DNA from: KBS-96 sp964247975
Lineage (GTDB): Bacteria; Acidobacteriota; Terriglobia; Bryobacterales; Bryobacteraceae
Direction: 5' to 3'
Assembly: GCA_964247975.1 (NCBI GenBank)
Contig: CAXTWH010000008.1
Location: forward strand, 62,001-126,000
Length of the DNA stretch: 64,000 bases
The notes under the pieces were generated by a model, which ran no database searches, was not told where the DNA came from, and worked only from the letters and a program-made list of their open reading frames with translations. Position numbers and translations under genes: made by a program. Positions 1 to 8,018 of the stretch are shown here, piece after piece. The stretch's first letter is position 1. Each line of letters begins with the position of its first letter.

Positions 1-471
1 ATAAGCATCGCACAGCGTTTGGCCGTACACCAGAATGCCGTCATAATCGGCCAGGTCATTCAAGCGCATTTCATGGCTGGCCGTCACAGCGCGATGGTGG
101 GTGTCATGAAAAAACGCGCGCAGCTTCGAATTATGCTTTCGGTACTCGCCAACATTTTTTACCAGTTCCGGCGAGTTCCATTCGTGAACAATCACCAGAT
201 CCGCATCCCCGACCAGATCAGGAACAGAATCGCGGTTTAAATTATAGGTTCGCCAACGGATTAAAGGGTAACGCTGCTCAAACTCGCTGACCGGCGCGGT
301 GCCGTGGTCGCGCTCCAGGTTTAACCTGCTCCAGGAATCTTCCGGCTCCAAGCTTTCCACATCGAAGCCGCGCACCGCCATATCTGTCAGAAGACCGCGC
401 AGAAAATGAGCATTGCCGTGGTTCCAATCAGAAACGATGGAGTGGCAGAACAGTTTGATGCGAAAACTCAT
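1..471 (-). CDS. Glycosyltransferase, CgeB/spore-protein-like (3' part lies outside the window)
   Basis: This is the N-terminal 157 residues of a minus-strand gene that leaves the window at base 1. The translation begins MSFRIKLFCHSIVSDWNHGN and contains a Rossmann-like segment ending in DLVIVHEW, followed by KLRAFFHDTHHRAV. That pattern fits the N-terminal half of GT-B glycosyltransferases of the CgeB or glycosyltransferase-1 type, which start with a short beta strand and a 'lone genome locus' style HFLRGLL helix. The ATG at 469-471 overlaps the end of the upstream glycosyltransferase gene by 44 bases, so the two are probably translationally coupled. It is the last visible gene of the sugar cluster. 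The acceptor and donor sugars cannot be told from the sequence, and the catalytic C-terminal half is not in view. Confidence 0.6.
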   Translation of the reverse strand, partial: MSFRIKLFCHSIVSDWNHGNAHFLRGLLTDMAVRGFDVESLEPEDSWSRLNLERDHGTAPVSEFEQRYPLIRWRTYNLNRDSVPDLVGDADLVIVHEWNSPELVKNVGEYRKHNSKLRAFFHDTHHRAVTASHEMRLNDLADYDGILVYGQTLCDAY

Positions 472-1600
472 GAAGATCCATTTCTAAACGCGACGAGGCG
501 TGGTGCTGCGATTGCAAACGATTGTACAAGCAAATGTATTGTTGAACCGCCGCTTGCGGTAAAAATTGACGCGAACGCTTAAATGCTTTCTCCGCCCAAG
601 CGTTCCGCTCTGCTTCGCAAGCGCAAAGATGGTTGATGCACTGCGTCCAGCCTGATGCGTCGTTAGGAGAAACAAAGATTGCGCATTCCTCCCATAACTC
701 GCGCAATGGCGGAATGTCGGCTAGAACCAGAGCGCAACGGGCGGAAGCCGCTTCCAGCACCGCCAATCCGAAAGGCTCGTAATAAGCCGGATGAACGAAA
801 ATTCCGGCTCGCGCCAAGTGCTTTGCTACCTCGGTTCTACGAAGCTGGCCCAGCAGATGAAGATTAGATTTTTGTTCGCAGGTATTTTCCGGGCCAGAAA
901 GGCTACCGGCTAGGGAAACGGGCCATTGCAGTTCCGGCGCAATGCGGCTCAGCAGTTGAATATTTTTCGCGGGGTCCCAAAATCGTCCACAGGCAAATAC
1001 CAGATTTTCTTTTTTCGCCTCCAATAAAACAGACTGGGTGAAATTCGAAATTACCCGCGTATCGGCCAAGTCTACATCGTAGGTACTGCCGATGCTGTTC
1101 AGCATCCAGTGCGTGGGCGCCACAACGGAGGAAGCTGCTTTCAACCCGGCCACAACCCGATCCCGGTACGGCTCATATTCGGCTGACGGCCAAGTGCCGC
1201 ACACTGATTGCCACCATGAGTAAACGCAGGAATGCGCTACCACCAGCGTAGGAATATTCCATTCCGCAGCAGCATAGGCATAGCCATTTAAGTGAACCAA
1301 ATCAGCATGGAAATCAACAGCTAAATGCTGAAGCCATTCAGTGGAAAGATGGATATCGGCGTTCGAAACATCTTGGAACCATTCCAGCTTAAAATCCCGG
1401 TGAACCAACTGTAGATTTTCGGCGGCTTCCGCTTCGCCTCGCTGCCAAGCATCCGGCGCTGGACCGAGAACCGCCAACAGAACGTTAACCTGATGCGCCC
1501 CTAGTTCCTGAATCAAATCCAAGGCATAACTCCAAACGCCGCCCACCGCGTCCGCAGTCATTAGAATGCGTGTGCGCCGGGGCTCACCTGCCGCCTGCAT
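428..1600 (-). CDS. GT4-family glycosyltransferase
   Basis: This 390-residue protein has the GT-B layout of family 4 retaining glycosyltransferases. An N-terminal acceptor domain opens with RILMTADAVGGVWSYALDL (the glycine-rich loop after the first strand). A C-terminal donor domain has FACGRFWDPAKN and the EPFGLAVLEA motif, whose two glutamates (E-x7-E) bind the nucleotide-sugar. There is no signal peptide or membrane segment, so it should act at the cytoplasmic face. The start overlaps the end of the preceding radical SAM gene by 17 bases, and its own end overlaps the next glycosyltransferase, which puts it inside a coupled operon. The family transfers a sugar from an NDP-sugar onto an oligosaccharide, lipid or natural product; the particular acceptor is unknown. 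Confidence 0.85.
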   Translation of the reverse strand: MQAAGEPRRTRILMTADAVGGVWSYALDLIQELGAHQVNVLLAVLGPAPDAWQRGEAEAAENLQLVHRDFKLEWFQDVSNADIHLSTEWLQHLAVDFHADLVHLNGYAYAAAEWNIPTLVVAHSCVYSWWQSVCGTWPSAEYEPYRDRVVAGLKAASSVVAPTHWMLNSIGSTYDVDLADTRVISNFTQSVLLEAKKENLVFACGRFWDPAKNIQLLSRIAPELQWPVSLAGSLSGPENTCEQKSNLHLLGQLRRTEVAKHLARAGIFVHPAYYEPFGLAVLEAASARCALVLADIPPLRELWEECAIFVSPNDASGWTQCINHLCACEAERNAWAEKAFKRSRQFLPQAAVQQYICLYNRLQSQHHASSRLEMDLHEFSHQTVLPLHRF

Positions 1601-2870
1601 TCAACTCCAATTGCACCAGATCAGATGGGTTCTGATTTTGAATATCGCTGAAGGTGTCGGTTCCGTTCAGGTAATATTCGTGCGCCCGTTCCCACGCTAA
1701 ATCGTCGGGCCTGCCCCAACGTTTGGTGTATTCCGGCGAACCAGGATACGGAAACAGCGGAACCGGCTTGTTGGCCCACACGCCTTGATTCAGAAGTTCC
1801 TGCCGCCAGTTTTCAATGTCTTCCGGAGAATCTTCTTCGGTGGCCAGCAGATTGGCTTGCACAAACGGAACCAGTCGCTTGGCAAACGCAAGCCGCTGCG
1901 AAAGCTCGTCCGTTGATAAACGGCACTTTTTATCAAGCAGCGCGCGGCCAGCTTCCGTAATGCTTTCCACGCCTGCTTCGATGGAAACGCAATGCGCGGC
2001 CGCCAGCATCTCAATCGTCTGTTCGTTCCACAAATCAATGCGCGTTTGCACGCCGATTTTTACGTTCCGCTCGGCCAAGGTTTTCAATAAATCCTTCTGC
2101 GGCAGAAAGATTTCATCAATGAAATAGATGTACTCTATCCCCTGGGCAATCAAGCTGTCGATTTCTTCCATCACCACCGCAGTAGGCCGCCGCCGGTACT
2201 GATTTCTAAAATTTTCCTTGGCGCAGAACGTGCAATGGTAAGGGCAGCCACGCGAAGCTTCCACTTCCGCGCCCGGGCCGATCGGTTCCGCATCAAAGCG
2301 GTGATGATGATGCCGGTGCCGGGCTACGTAGTCGCTGTTCCACCGCAGTGCCGGCAGCTTCTGCATGTCGGCGTAGTGAGGCTCACCCACTACAATTTCG
2401 CCGGAAGCTTTCCGGTAGCACAACGCGTGAAGCTTGCTCCAATCGCTGCTCAACTCCGGCAAAAGCTCTTCCGGTTCTCCCATTATCACCACATCGGCTT
2501 CGAGCTTGCGTAAAGCAGCTTTCGGCGTGGTGGAGCCATGCGGCCCGATTGCGACCATTGTTCCGGCCACATCGCGAACAGCGCGAATCAGCATCTGCGG
2601 AATTCGCAGCTCCGGGGGAGCGCAGCGCCAGAACAAGTAAGTTGGTGCTGTAGGAATCACGGTGAAATCAGGCTGAAAATCAACCAGCTTCTGCCGGATT
2701 TCATCCAGCGAATATCCTTCCAGATCCGCATCACAATAAAGCACCGAATGGCCGGCAGCCTGGAGCAACTGCCGCGCATAGCCCAACTCTAACGGCAGAT
2801 GTGGTTCGCGGCATCCGAAATAGATGCTGCCTTCAAAGTTCCAAACCGGATTCACTAGAGCGTAGCGCAT
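1584..2870 (-). CDS. B12-binding domain radical SAM protein of a sugar cluster
   Basis: The N-terminal 150 or so residues look like a cobalamin-binding Rossmann domain (MRYALVNPVW..., LPLELGYARQLLQAAGH, VIMGEPEELL), although the classic DxHxxG cobalamin-ligand motif is absent. The radical SAM domain follows with a canonical CxxxCxxC cluster in GCPYHCTFC. A histidine-rich stretch (RHRHHHHR) lies just before the cluster. I take the start at 2868-2870 because GGGAG lies just upstream and the ATG overlaps the preceding epimerase gene by 16 bases; an in-frame upstream start at 2975 would add 35 unlike residues. It resembles the TIGR04295-type B12/radical SAM proteins that I recall being tied to oligosaccharide clusters, but this is memory, not a search. 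The family does C-methylations and other radical rearrangements; here the substrate is probably a sugar or lipid-linked intermediate made by its neighbours. Confidence 0.85.
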   Translation of the reverse strand: MRYALVNPVWNFEGSIYFGCREPHLPLELGYARQLLQAAGHSVLYCDADLEGYSLDEIRQKLVDFQPDFTVIPTAPTYLFWRCAPPELRIPQMLIRAVRDVAGTMVAIGPHGSTTPKAALRKLEADVVIMGEPEELLPELSSDWSKLHALCYRKASGEIVVGEPHYADMQKLPALRWNSDYVARHRHHHHRFDAEPIGPGAEVEASRGCPYHCTFCAKENFRNQYRRRPTAVVMEEIDSLIAQGIEYIYFIDEIFLPQKDLLKTLAERNVKIGVQTRIDLWNEQTIEMLAAAHCVSIEAGVESITEAGRALLDKKCRLSTDELSQRLAFAKRLVPFVQANLLATEEDSPEDIENWRQELLNQGVWANKPVPLFPYPGSPEYTKRWGRPDDLAWERAHEYYLNGTDTFSDIQNQNPSDLVQLELNAGGR

Positions 2871-3931
2871 TGGGTACTCCCTCGCTCGGTTCGCACCGTG
2901 GTAACTGCGTAGTGTTTTGTAAACCAGTTTGCCAGCCGTTCCACTGAATCGCGCAAGCTGATTTTCGGCTTCCAACCGGCAGTCTGGCTGAACCGCGAAT
3001 AATCTGACACGTACCAGCGTTGATCACCGATTCTCGCCGGCCCGAACTTTACCTGAGCGGCCACGCCGGTAATCTCCTGAACTAGTTCAATTACTTCCAG
3101 CACACTGGCAGCCCGCTCCGGTCCCCCGCCAATATTAAAGGCCTGCGGAGCGCACAGCGCATTTCCTTCGGTAGCCAGCCGGAATGCTTTCACCAGATCA
3201 TTCACAAACAACACGTCACGCACCTGAAAACCATCGCCGTAGATTGTGATCGGCTCGCCCGACAAAATCTTTTTCACAAAAAACGCCACCCAGCCCTGGT
3301 CTTCCGTTCCTTGCTGGTGCGGCCCGCAGATGCAGCTCATTCGGAAAACTACGGTTTGAAATCCATAACAGCGCCCGTAATCAAGCACATATTGGTCAGC
3401 ACTGCCTTTAGAGCAGCCGTATGGAGAGTGGAAATCCAAATGGCGCGATTCACTGACGCCTTGAGAGCGAAACGCTTCCACCGCCGGTTCATAACGCAGT
3501 CCCCGCCGAGTTAACTCCACGTCTTCTAATGAGCCGTACACTTTATTTGTTGAAGTGAATAACACCGTAGGACGGCGCTTTGAATGCCGAACTGCTTCCA
3601 GAATATTGATGGTTCCGCCTGCATTTACCGAAAAATCGTTGAACGGGTCATCCACGCTGGTCGTCACCGCCACTTGCGCCGCCAGATGATAAATAATGTC
3701 TGCTTCGGCCACCGCCTGGTGAACCACAGAACGGTCGCGCACATCGGCGTGAATAAATTCCAGTTTTGTTTTAAACCTGTTTTGCAGATAGCACAAATTA
3801 TCTTGAACGCCAGAACGGCTGATGTTGTCCAGCAAGCTGACTTGTTGGCCTTCTTCGAGGAGGCTTTTTGCCAGGTTTGTTCCGATAAAACCTGCTCCGC
3901 CTGTGATAAGAACCCGGCGTGTATCGCTCAT
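2855..3931 (-). CDS. NAD-dependent epimerase, CDP-paratose 2-epimerase-like SDR
   Basis: This is an extended short-chain dehydrogenase/reductase. It has the NAD-binding GGAGFIG loop near the N-terminus, a TSTNKVYG active-site serine/threonine region and the catalytic YGCSK (YxxxK) pair. The CGPHQQGTEDQGWVAFF stretch is typical of the CDP-paratose/tyvelose 2-epimerase branch rather than GalE. The start is placed at the ATG at 3929-3931 (MSDTRRVLITGG), because an upstream in-frame start would add 28 residues lying inside the previous gene. It starts 5 bases after the previous epimerase gene ends, and its 3' end overlaps the radical SAM gene. It probably makes an NDP-sugar precursor for the cluster's glycosyltransferases; the exact nucleotide sugar is not decidable here. 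Confidence 0.8.
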   Translation of the reverse strand: MSDTRRVLITGGAGFIGTNLAKSLLEEGQQVSLLDNISRSGVQDNLCYLQNRFKTKLEFIHADVRDRSVVHQAVAEADIIYHLAAQVAVTTSVDDPFNDFSVNAGGTINILEAVRHSKRRPTVLFTSTNKVYGSLEDVELTRRGLRYEPAVEAFRSQGVSESRHLDFHSPYGCSKGSADQYVLDYGRCYGFQTVVFRMSCICGPHQQGTEDQGWVAFFVKKILSGEPITIYGDGFQVRDVLFVNDLVKAFRLATEGNALCAPQAFNIGGGPERAASVLEVIELVQEITGVAAQVKFGPARIGDQRWYVSDYSRFSQTAGWKPKISLRDSVERLANWFTKHYAVTTVRTERGSTQCATL

Positions 3932-3936
3932 ATCGA

Positions 3937-5049
3937 TTAACCGACCAGCCCCCGAACGCTGAGTTCCTGCTGCATTTCCTGAAAGCGGTCCGTAGCAACC
4001 TGGCGTTCCAGCCACGCCGCCAAATCTTTGACGCCGCGCTCCAGGTCATAGGCAGGCGTGTAACCAAGCAGGGCGCGCGCTTGCGTGATATCGGGAAAAC
4101 AATGGCGTATATCGCCTACTCGGAACGCTCCGCTGATTTCCGGCTCCACATCCAAATCGAGCGCTACGGCCATTCGTTCCGCCACTTCCCGAATAGTAAC
4201 GCTTTCGCCGCTTCCGATGTTGATCGCCACTCCATCTACCGGCCGCTCCAAAGCCAGACGGCAGGCGCGTGCTATGTCGTAAACGCAAACAAAATCGCGC
4301 AACTGTTTGCCGTCCTCGAAAATGACCGGACGCTGGCCGTTCAACAAACGAGAAGCAAAAATCGCCAGCACGCCGGTATAAGGATTCGATAATGCTTGAA
4401 AAGGCCCATAAACATTAAAGAACCGCAGCGCCACAGTGGGGATGCCGTAAGCGCGTCCGGTAATTAAGCACATCTGTTCCTGGTCAAATTTGGAAAGCGC
4501 ATAAATAGAAGCCAGCGCGGGCGTTTTCCATTCCGGCGTTGCGACGGGGATGAGCGGCTCGCCTGCTTCGGAAAGCAATTCCCAACGGTGGGCTCGCAAC
4601 TGCTCCAGCGTTCGGTTTGCATTGGAATAAGCCCGTCCGTCAGCAGTCTGGTAAAGCCCTTCTCCGTAGACACTCATGCTGGAAGCAACAATCAGTTTTT
4701 TCACTGGGCTTTTCGTCACTTTTTCCAGCAGCAAAGCAGTACCCAGATTGTTAACGCTCGTATACTGCTCAATCTGATACATGCTTTGGCCGACACCGAC
4801 CAGAGCTACAAAGTGAAACACAGAATCAACACCCTTTAAAGCCCGATCCAGCACCCTGGAATCGCGAATATCGCCACGGATTAGCTCCACCTCACTGCTT
4901 AGGTAAGCCGGGCGTTTTCCTTCTTCGCCGTGTACCTGCGGCGCCAGCACATCCAACGCCCGAACATGGTACCCGTTCGCAATCAGTTCATTGGCTACAT
5001 GGGAACCAATGAAGCCGGCTCCTCCTGTGATCAAGACAGTTTTCTTCAT
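3937..5049 (-). CDS. NAD-dependent nucleotide-sugar epimerase, dTDP-L-rhamnose 4-epimerase-like SDR
   Basis: This 370-residue extended SDR shows GGAGFIGSH for NAD binding, SSMSVYGEG with the catalytic serine, and YALSK as the Tyr-Lys pair. The mid-region insert (THE EWKTPALASIYALSK part) and RFFNVYGPFQALSNPYTG are features I associate with dTDP-L-rhamnose 4-epimerases and related UDP-hexose 4-epimerases. It is cytosolic. The ATG at 5047-5049 is preceded by GGAG. It is the first gene of the tightly packed minus-strand run ending beyond base 1, separated by about 200 bases from the methyltransferase gene upstream, so a promoter is likely in 5050-5258. It presumably supplies one of the NDP-sugars used by the downstream glycosyltransferases. 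Confidence 0.8.
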   Translation of the reverse strand: MKKTVLITGGAGFIGSHVANELIANGYHVRALDVLAPQVHGEEGKRPAYLSSEVELIRGDIRDSRVLDRALKGVDSVFHFVALVGVGQSMYQIEQYTSVNNLGTALLLEKVTKSPVKKLIVASSMSVYGEGLYQTADGRAYSNANRTLEQLRAHRWELLSEAGEPLIPVATPEWKTPALASIYALSKFDQEQMCLITGRAYGIPTVALRFFNVYGPFQALSNPYTGVLAIFASRLLNGQRPVIFEDGKQLRDFVCVYDIARACRLALERPVDGVAINIGSGESVTIREVAERMAVALDLDVEPEISGAFRVGDIRHCFPDITQARALLGYTPAYDLERGVKDLAAWLERQVATDRFQEMQQELSVRGLVG

Positions 5050-5242
5050 AAGCTCCGCTCGATAGAACGCAACCTCCCTTTCACACTTTCATGTGAGTTC
5101 ACTCGGTAAAGCAATCGAATTTGTTACCTGCTTAAGTTCGGAATATTGAACGAAGTAGATACGCTGCCAGTGTAATAAAGCACCTATTCAGATTCTTAAG
5201 ACTTGGCCCGGCTTAGCATCTTTGTACCTGCCTTGTAGATCA

Positions 5243-5261
5243 TAACGGTAAGTTACTGTTA
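5243..5261. repeat. Imperfect 19-base dyad at the methyltransferase stop codon
   Basis: TAACGGTAA and TTACTGTTA face each other around a single G, with one mismatched pair. The TAA stop of the methyltransferase gene (minus strand) lies inside the right arm. There is no T-run after it on the minus strand, so it is not a standard intrinsic terminator; it may be a protein-binding site or chance. Confidence 0.3.
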
Positions 5262-6050
5262 CAAATTGCTCAAAGATTCCCGCAACTCTTCCATGTAATA
5301 TTTTGCATCATCGCTGGGCGTGTAACGGCATACAAATGTATCATCATCGGCTTGGGCTTCGACGCGAAAGCCTGCGCTGCGCAGCATGGCTTCCGCACAA
5401 GCGCGGTTGGGAATCCACCAGTTCGTCGGATCGCCAGAATAGCTTTTTTCCACAAACTGCAAAACCGGATAACCGGGCTGATGAAAGATTTCGGTTTCCG
5501 AAAATGCATAATCTTCTTCCAGCTTTGCTACCTGATGGCTACCTCGCGTCAAAGTTTGAAAAATAAGCAGATCTTTCGCGGCGTGTTCAGCCAATAGATC
5601 CAGCGCCAATAGCGGGTACCGCAGATGGTACAAAACGCCCATAAATAGCACAATGTCAAATTTTTCCCGCAACGAGCCCACATCGTAAACTGACATCTGC
5701 CGAAATTCGATATCCGCTTGCTCCACTTGCGCTGCAAATCGCGCCTGGTTCAGATAACGAGTGTCGGAATCGATCGCTACTACCCGGCTCGCCCCGCGCC
5801 GCTTCATTTCCAGCGAATAAAAGCCGCCGTTACAGCCAATATCCAAGACCGATTTTCCGGATAAGTCAGCAGGAATGTGTTTGCTTAACTGACGCCACTT
5901 TACCGCTGGAAAATCGCCTAAAAAATGATAGGGCGCAGTGGGGACGCCTTTCAGATTGATGTTGTGAAACCAGTTTCCCAGGGACGATACTCTGTTTCGG
6001 ATTTCCGCTTCATCCATTGTGGCCGCATTTGCGCCCTGTTGTCGTGCCAT
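5259..6050 (-). CDS. SAM-dependent methyltransferase, CmoB/DUF1698-like, TIGR04290-type
   Basis: The protein has a class I methyltransferase fold: motif I is VLDIGCNGGFYSLEM, the acidic end of strand 2 is VAIDSD, and FDIVLFMGVLYHLRYPLLALDLL is the post-motif region shared with the tRNA-U34 carboxymethyltransferase CmoB and its relatives. NWWIPNRACAEAMLRSAGF near the C-terminus also fits that branch. I recall the TIGR04290 family as partners of B12/radical SAM sugar clusters, which matches the gene neighbourhood, so a small molecule or sugar is a likelier substrate than tRNA. The start is uncertain: ATG at 6050 has GGGAGAAG upstream at a long spacing, and ATG at 6017 (MDEAEIRNR) is the alternative; an extension to 6125 looks unlikely. 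Confidence 0.75.
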   Translation of the reverse strand: MARQQGANAATMDEAEIRNRVSSLGNWFHNINLKGVPTAPYHFLGDFPAVKWRQLSKHIPADLSGKSVLDIGCNGGFYSLEMKRRGASRVVAIDSDTRYLNQARFAAQVEQADIEFRQMSVYDVGSLREKFDIVLFMGVLYHLRYPLLALDLLAEHAAKDLLIFQTLTRGSHQVAKLEEDYAFSETEIFHQPGYPVLQFVEKSYSGDPTNWWIPNRACAEAMLRSAGFRVEAQADDDTFVCRYTPSDDAKYYMEELRESLSNL

Positions 6051-6290
6051 CAGCCAATGCTTTTCAGCTTCTCCCTTCTTTGACTGTAAGGAACAGTATA
6101 GTGAACAGCATTCGACCTCTTGCAAATATCAGCGAAGATTTTCTTCACCTAATGTTCATAGTAGGGCAAGCGATGATTGTACAATGCTCGCTAATTAAAA
6201 TGGGTATCGGCAGCGACAAAAGATTGGGGCAGTGTGTCAGGCAATGGCGATGCGCTTTGTTAAAAGAGCGGGAATTCTGCGGCAGAATGA

Positions 6291-6767
6291 CTACCAAGCG
6301 AACGTAGGTTGTTTGCTGGCACGGGCCGCGCTGGTGATCGCCGCAAGACGCGCCAAGTGTGAATCAGAAGCAAGATTTTCCAGTTCGCGGGCCGATTCCA
6401 GTTTCCAATCCTGAAGTTTGCGTTCGCGCAGCCGGTTAAGCAGTTTTACCCTTCGCTCCGCTTCCAGCACAATCAGCCGCTGCGCTTCCGCCTTGGTTTG
6501 CACTTTTGCTTTCTGGTCGTCGATTTCTTTAGAGCGGCGGGTTACATGGCCCTGAAATTGGGAAAAGGCCATCAGATCCTGACCCGTTAAATCCGTCCTT
6601 CGCGCCAGCACTGCGCGTTCGCTTTCGCTTTGCATCAACAGCGCGTGACGCTCATTTTCTAAGCGCATCAGTTCGTTTAAAAGCAGTTGAAGCTGTTCCC
6701 GGGAAATTTCGGCTTCTTTCTGCCAGATTTCTGCAATTCGTTCCAGTCGAAACTCGAAAGCTTTCAT
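6291..6767 (-). CDS. FliJ-like coiled-coil protein (orphan)
   Basis: The 158-residue product is almost wholly charged alpha helix with long heptad-like coiled coil: FEFRLERIAEIWQKEAEISR at the start, LLLNELMRLENERHALL, and a C-terminal LKLLNRLRERKLQDWKLE-type segment. This is how flagellar FliJ export chaperones/ATPase-stalk proteins look, including the opening 'F-RL-R' pattern and the '-E-K-LD-W---' ending. The ATG at 6765-6767 has AGGAAGG seven bases upstream, which decides it over an in-frame upstream start at 6941. No other flagellar or type III secretion gene is in the window, so the assignment rests on its own sequence alone. It could be another helical-hairpin protein of similar composition. 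Confidence 0.55.
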   Translation of the reverse strand: MKAFEFRLERIAEIWQKEAEISREQLQLLLNELMRLENERHALLMQSESERAVLARRTDLTGQDLMAFSQFQGHVTRRSKEIDDQKAKVQTKAEAQRLIVLEAERRVKLLNRLRERKLQDWKLESARELENLASDSHLARLAAITSAARASKQPTFAW

Positions 6768-6846
6768 CCACGACCTTCCTGTGCTGGAGAGCAATCGGAA
6801 GCTTTCGCAACAAACTTTAGGCCGGTTCCCGTAAAGTAGAAAGGAA

Positions 6847-7746
6847 ATGCACCGTCGGAGTTTTCTTGCTGGTCTGGGAGTTTCAGCCGCTTCCAGCCTT
6901 TTCGCTAAAGCGTTGGAGCCGCAGATCCGCTTTCCCGCCACGCCGCGTGACCGGCTCGCGGTCGCTTCCTACCCGTTTCGCAGTTTTCTAAACCCGCGTT
7001 CCGGCACAATGCGCTTGGAAGATTTTCCGGCGATGGTGGTTTCCCGATTCGGCGTAAAAGGAATTGAGCCGCTTTACGAACACTTTCCCAGCACGACGCC
7101 GGATTATCTGAACCAGTTCAAGGAGGCTTTGGTAAAGACCGGCGCACAGGTGGTGAATATTCCCATGAGTTCAAAAGCGAGCCTGTATCACCCAGACCCC
7201 GCTCAACAAAAAATGGCCATCAACAGCACTAAACAATGGATTGACGTTGCCGTTACCTTGAACTCACCGAGCATTCGGCTTAACCTCGTAGGCGTTCCGA
7301 ATGTTCCGCCCAATGCCGGCTTGATTCTCAAAAACATGAGCCAAATCCTTCAATACGCGCGCGAAAAAAACATCGTGGTCAATCTGGAAAATGACGACCC
7401 GCGCACGGAAAAAGCGCCCTTTGTGGTTGATTTAATTAAGACTGCGAACAACCCTTATCTGCGCGCTCTGCCCGATTTCTGTAATTCCATGATTGAAAAG
7501 CGCGGGGATGAACAGTTCAATTATCAAGCAGTGCAGGCCATGTTCAGCCAAGCCTATAACATTAGCCATGTGAAGGATTCCGAAATGGACGGGAACACTT
7601 TGTACCGCATTGACCCGGCGAAATGTTTTGCGATTGCGAAACAGTCCGGGTACAAAGGGTATTTTTCGATGGAATGGGAAGGGGCCAGCGAGCCTTACGC
7701 TGGAACGCAAAAGCTAATTGAGCTTAGTTTAAAGAACATCGCCTAG
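6847..7746 (+). CDS. Exported sugar phosphate isomerase/epimerase-like TIM-barrel protein
   Basis: The N-terminus MHRRSFLAGLGVSAASSLFAKA is a twin-arginine (Tat) signal: paired arginines, SFLAGLG, and a short hydrophobic stretch. The mature part (about 275 residues) is an AP-endonuclease-2-type (xylose-isomerase-like) TIM barrel, with strands ending in GIEPLY, VVNIPMS, VNLENDD, LPDFCN, ISHVKDSE and YFSMEWEG. The acidic and histidine residues at these strand ends are where this family binds a divalent metal. It would act in the periplasm on a sugar or cyclic polyol, but no substrate can be named. It is divergent from the FliJ-like gene and stands as a single gene before the Oar-type receptor. 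Confidence 0.75.
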   Translation: MHRRSFLAGLGVSAASSLFAKALEPQIRFPATPRDRLAVASYPFRSFLNPRSGTMRLEDFPAMVVSRFGVKGIEPLYEHFPSTTPDYLNQFKEALVKTGAQVVNIPMSSKASLYHPDPAQQKMAINSTKQWIDVAVTLNSPSIRLNLVGVPNVPPNAGLILKNMSQILQYAREKNIVVNLENDDPRTEKAPFVVDLIKTANNPYLRALPDFCNSMIEKRGDEQFNYQAVQAMFSQAYNISHVKDSEMDGNTLYRIDPAKCFAIAKQSGYKGYFSMEWEGASEPYAGTQKLIELSLKNIA

Positions 7747-8018
7747 TTGCGATTTCTATTTATAGCTTTTCATTGCTTACCATTTTTCCCAGAACAAAAA
7801 GTTATTGTTACGCCAAATAGAGCAGAATTCTTTCGCTTGAATGAATTCCTGTCTTGTTGTTGCGCCTGGAATGCTGTAAAATTCAACCCTAAGTACTCAA
7901 TTGAATTGGTCCAGGGTAGTCCGCTCGTTTTGGCGTAAGTAGCTAGGTTGCGTAGGCCAAGACTACCTGCTATTGCAGTGCAGCAAAACAGCATTTCCAC
8001 TTACAGAAGGGGGTCTAA

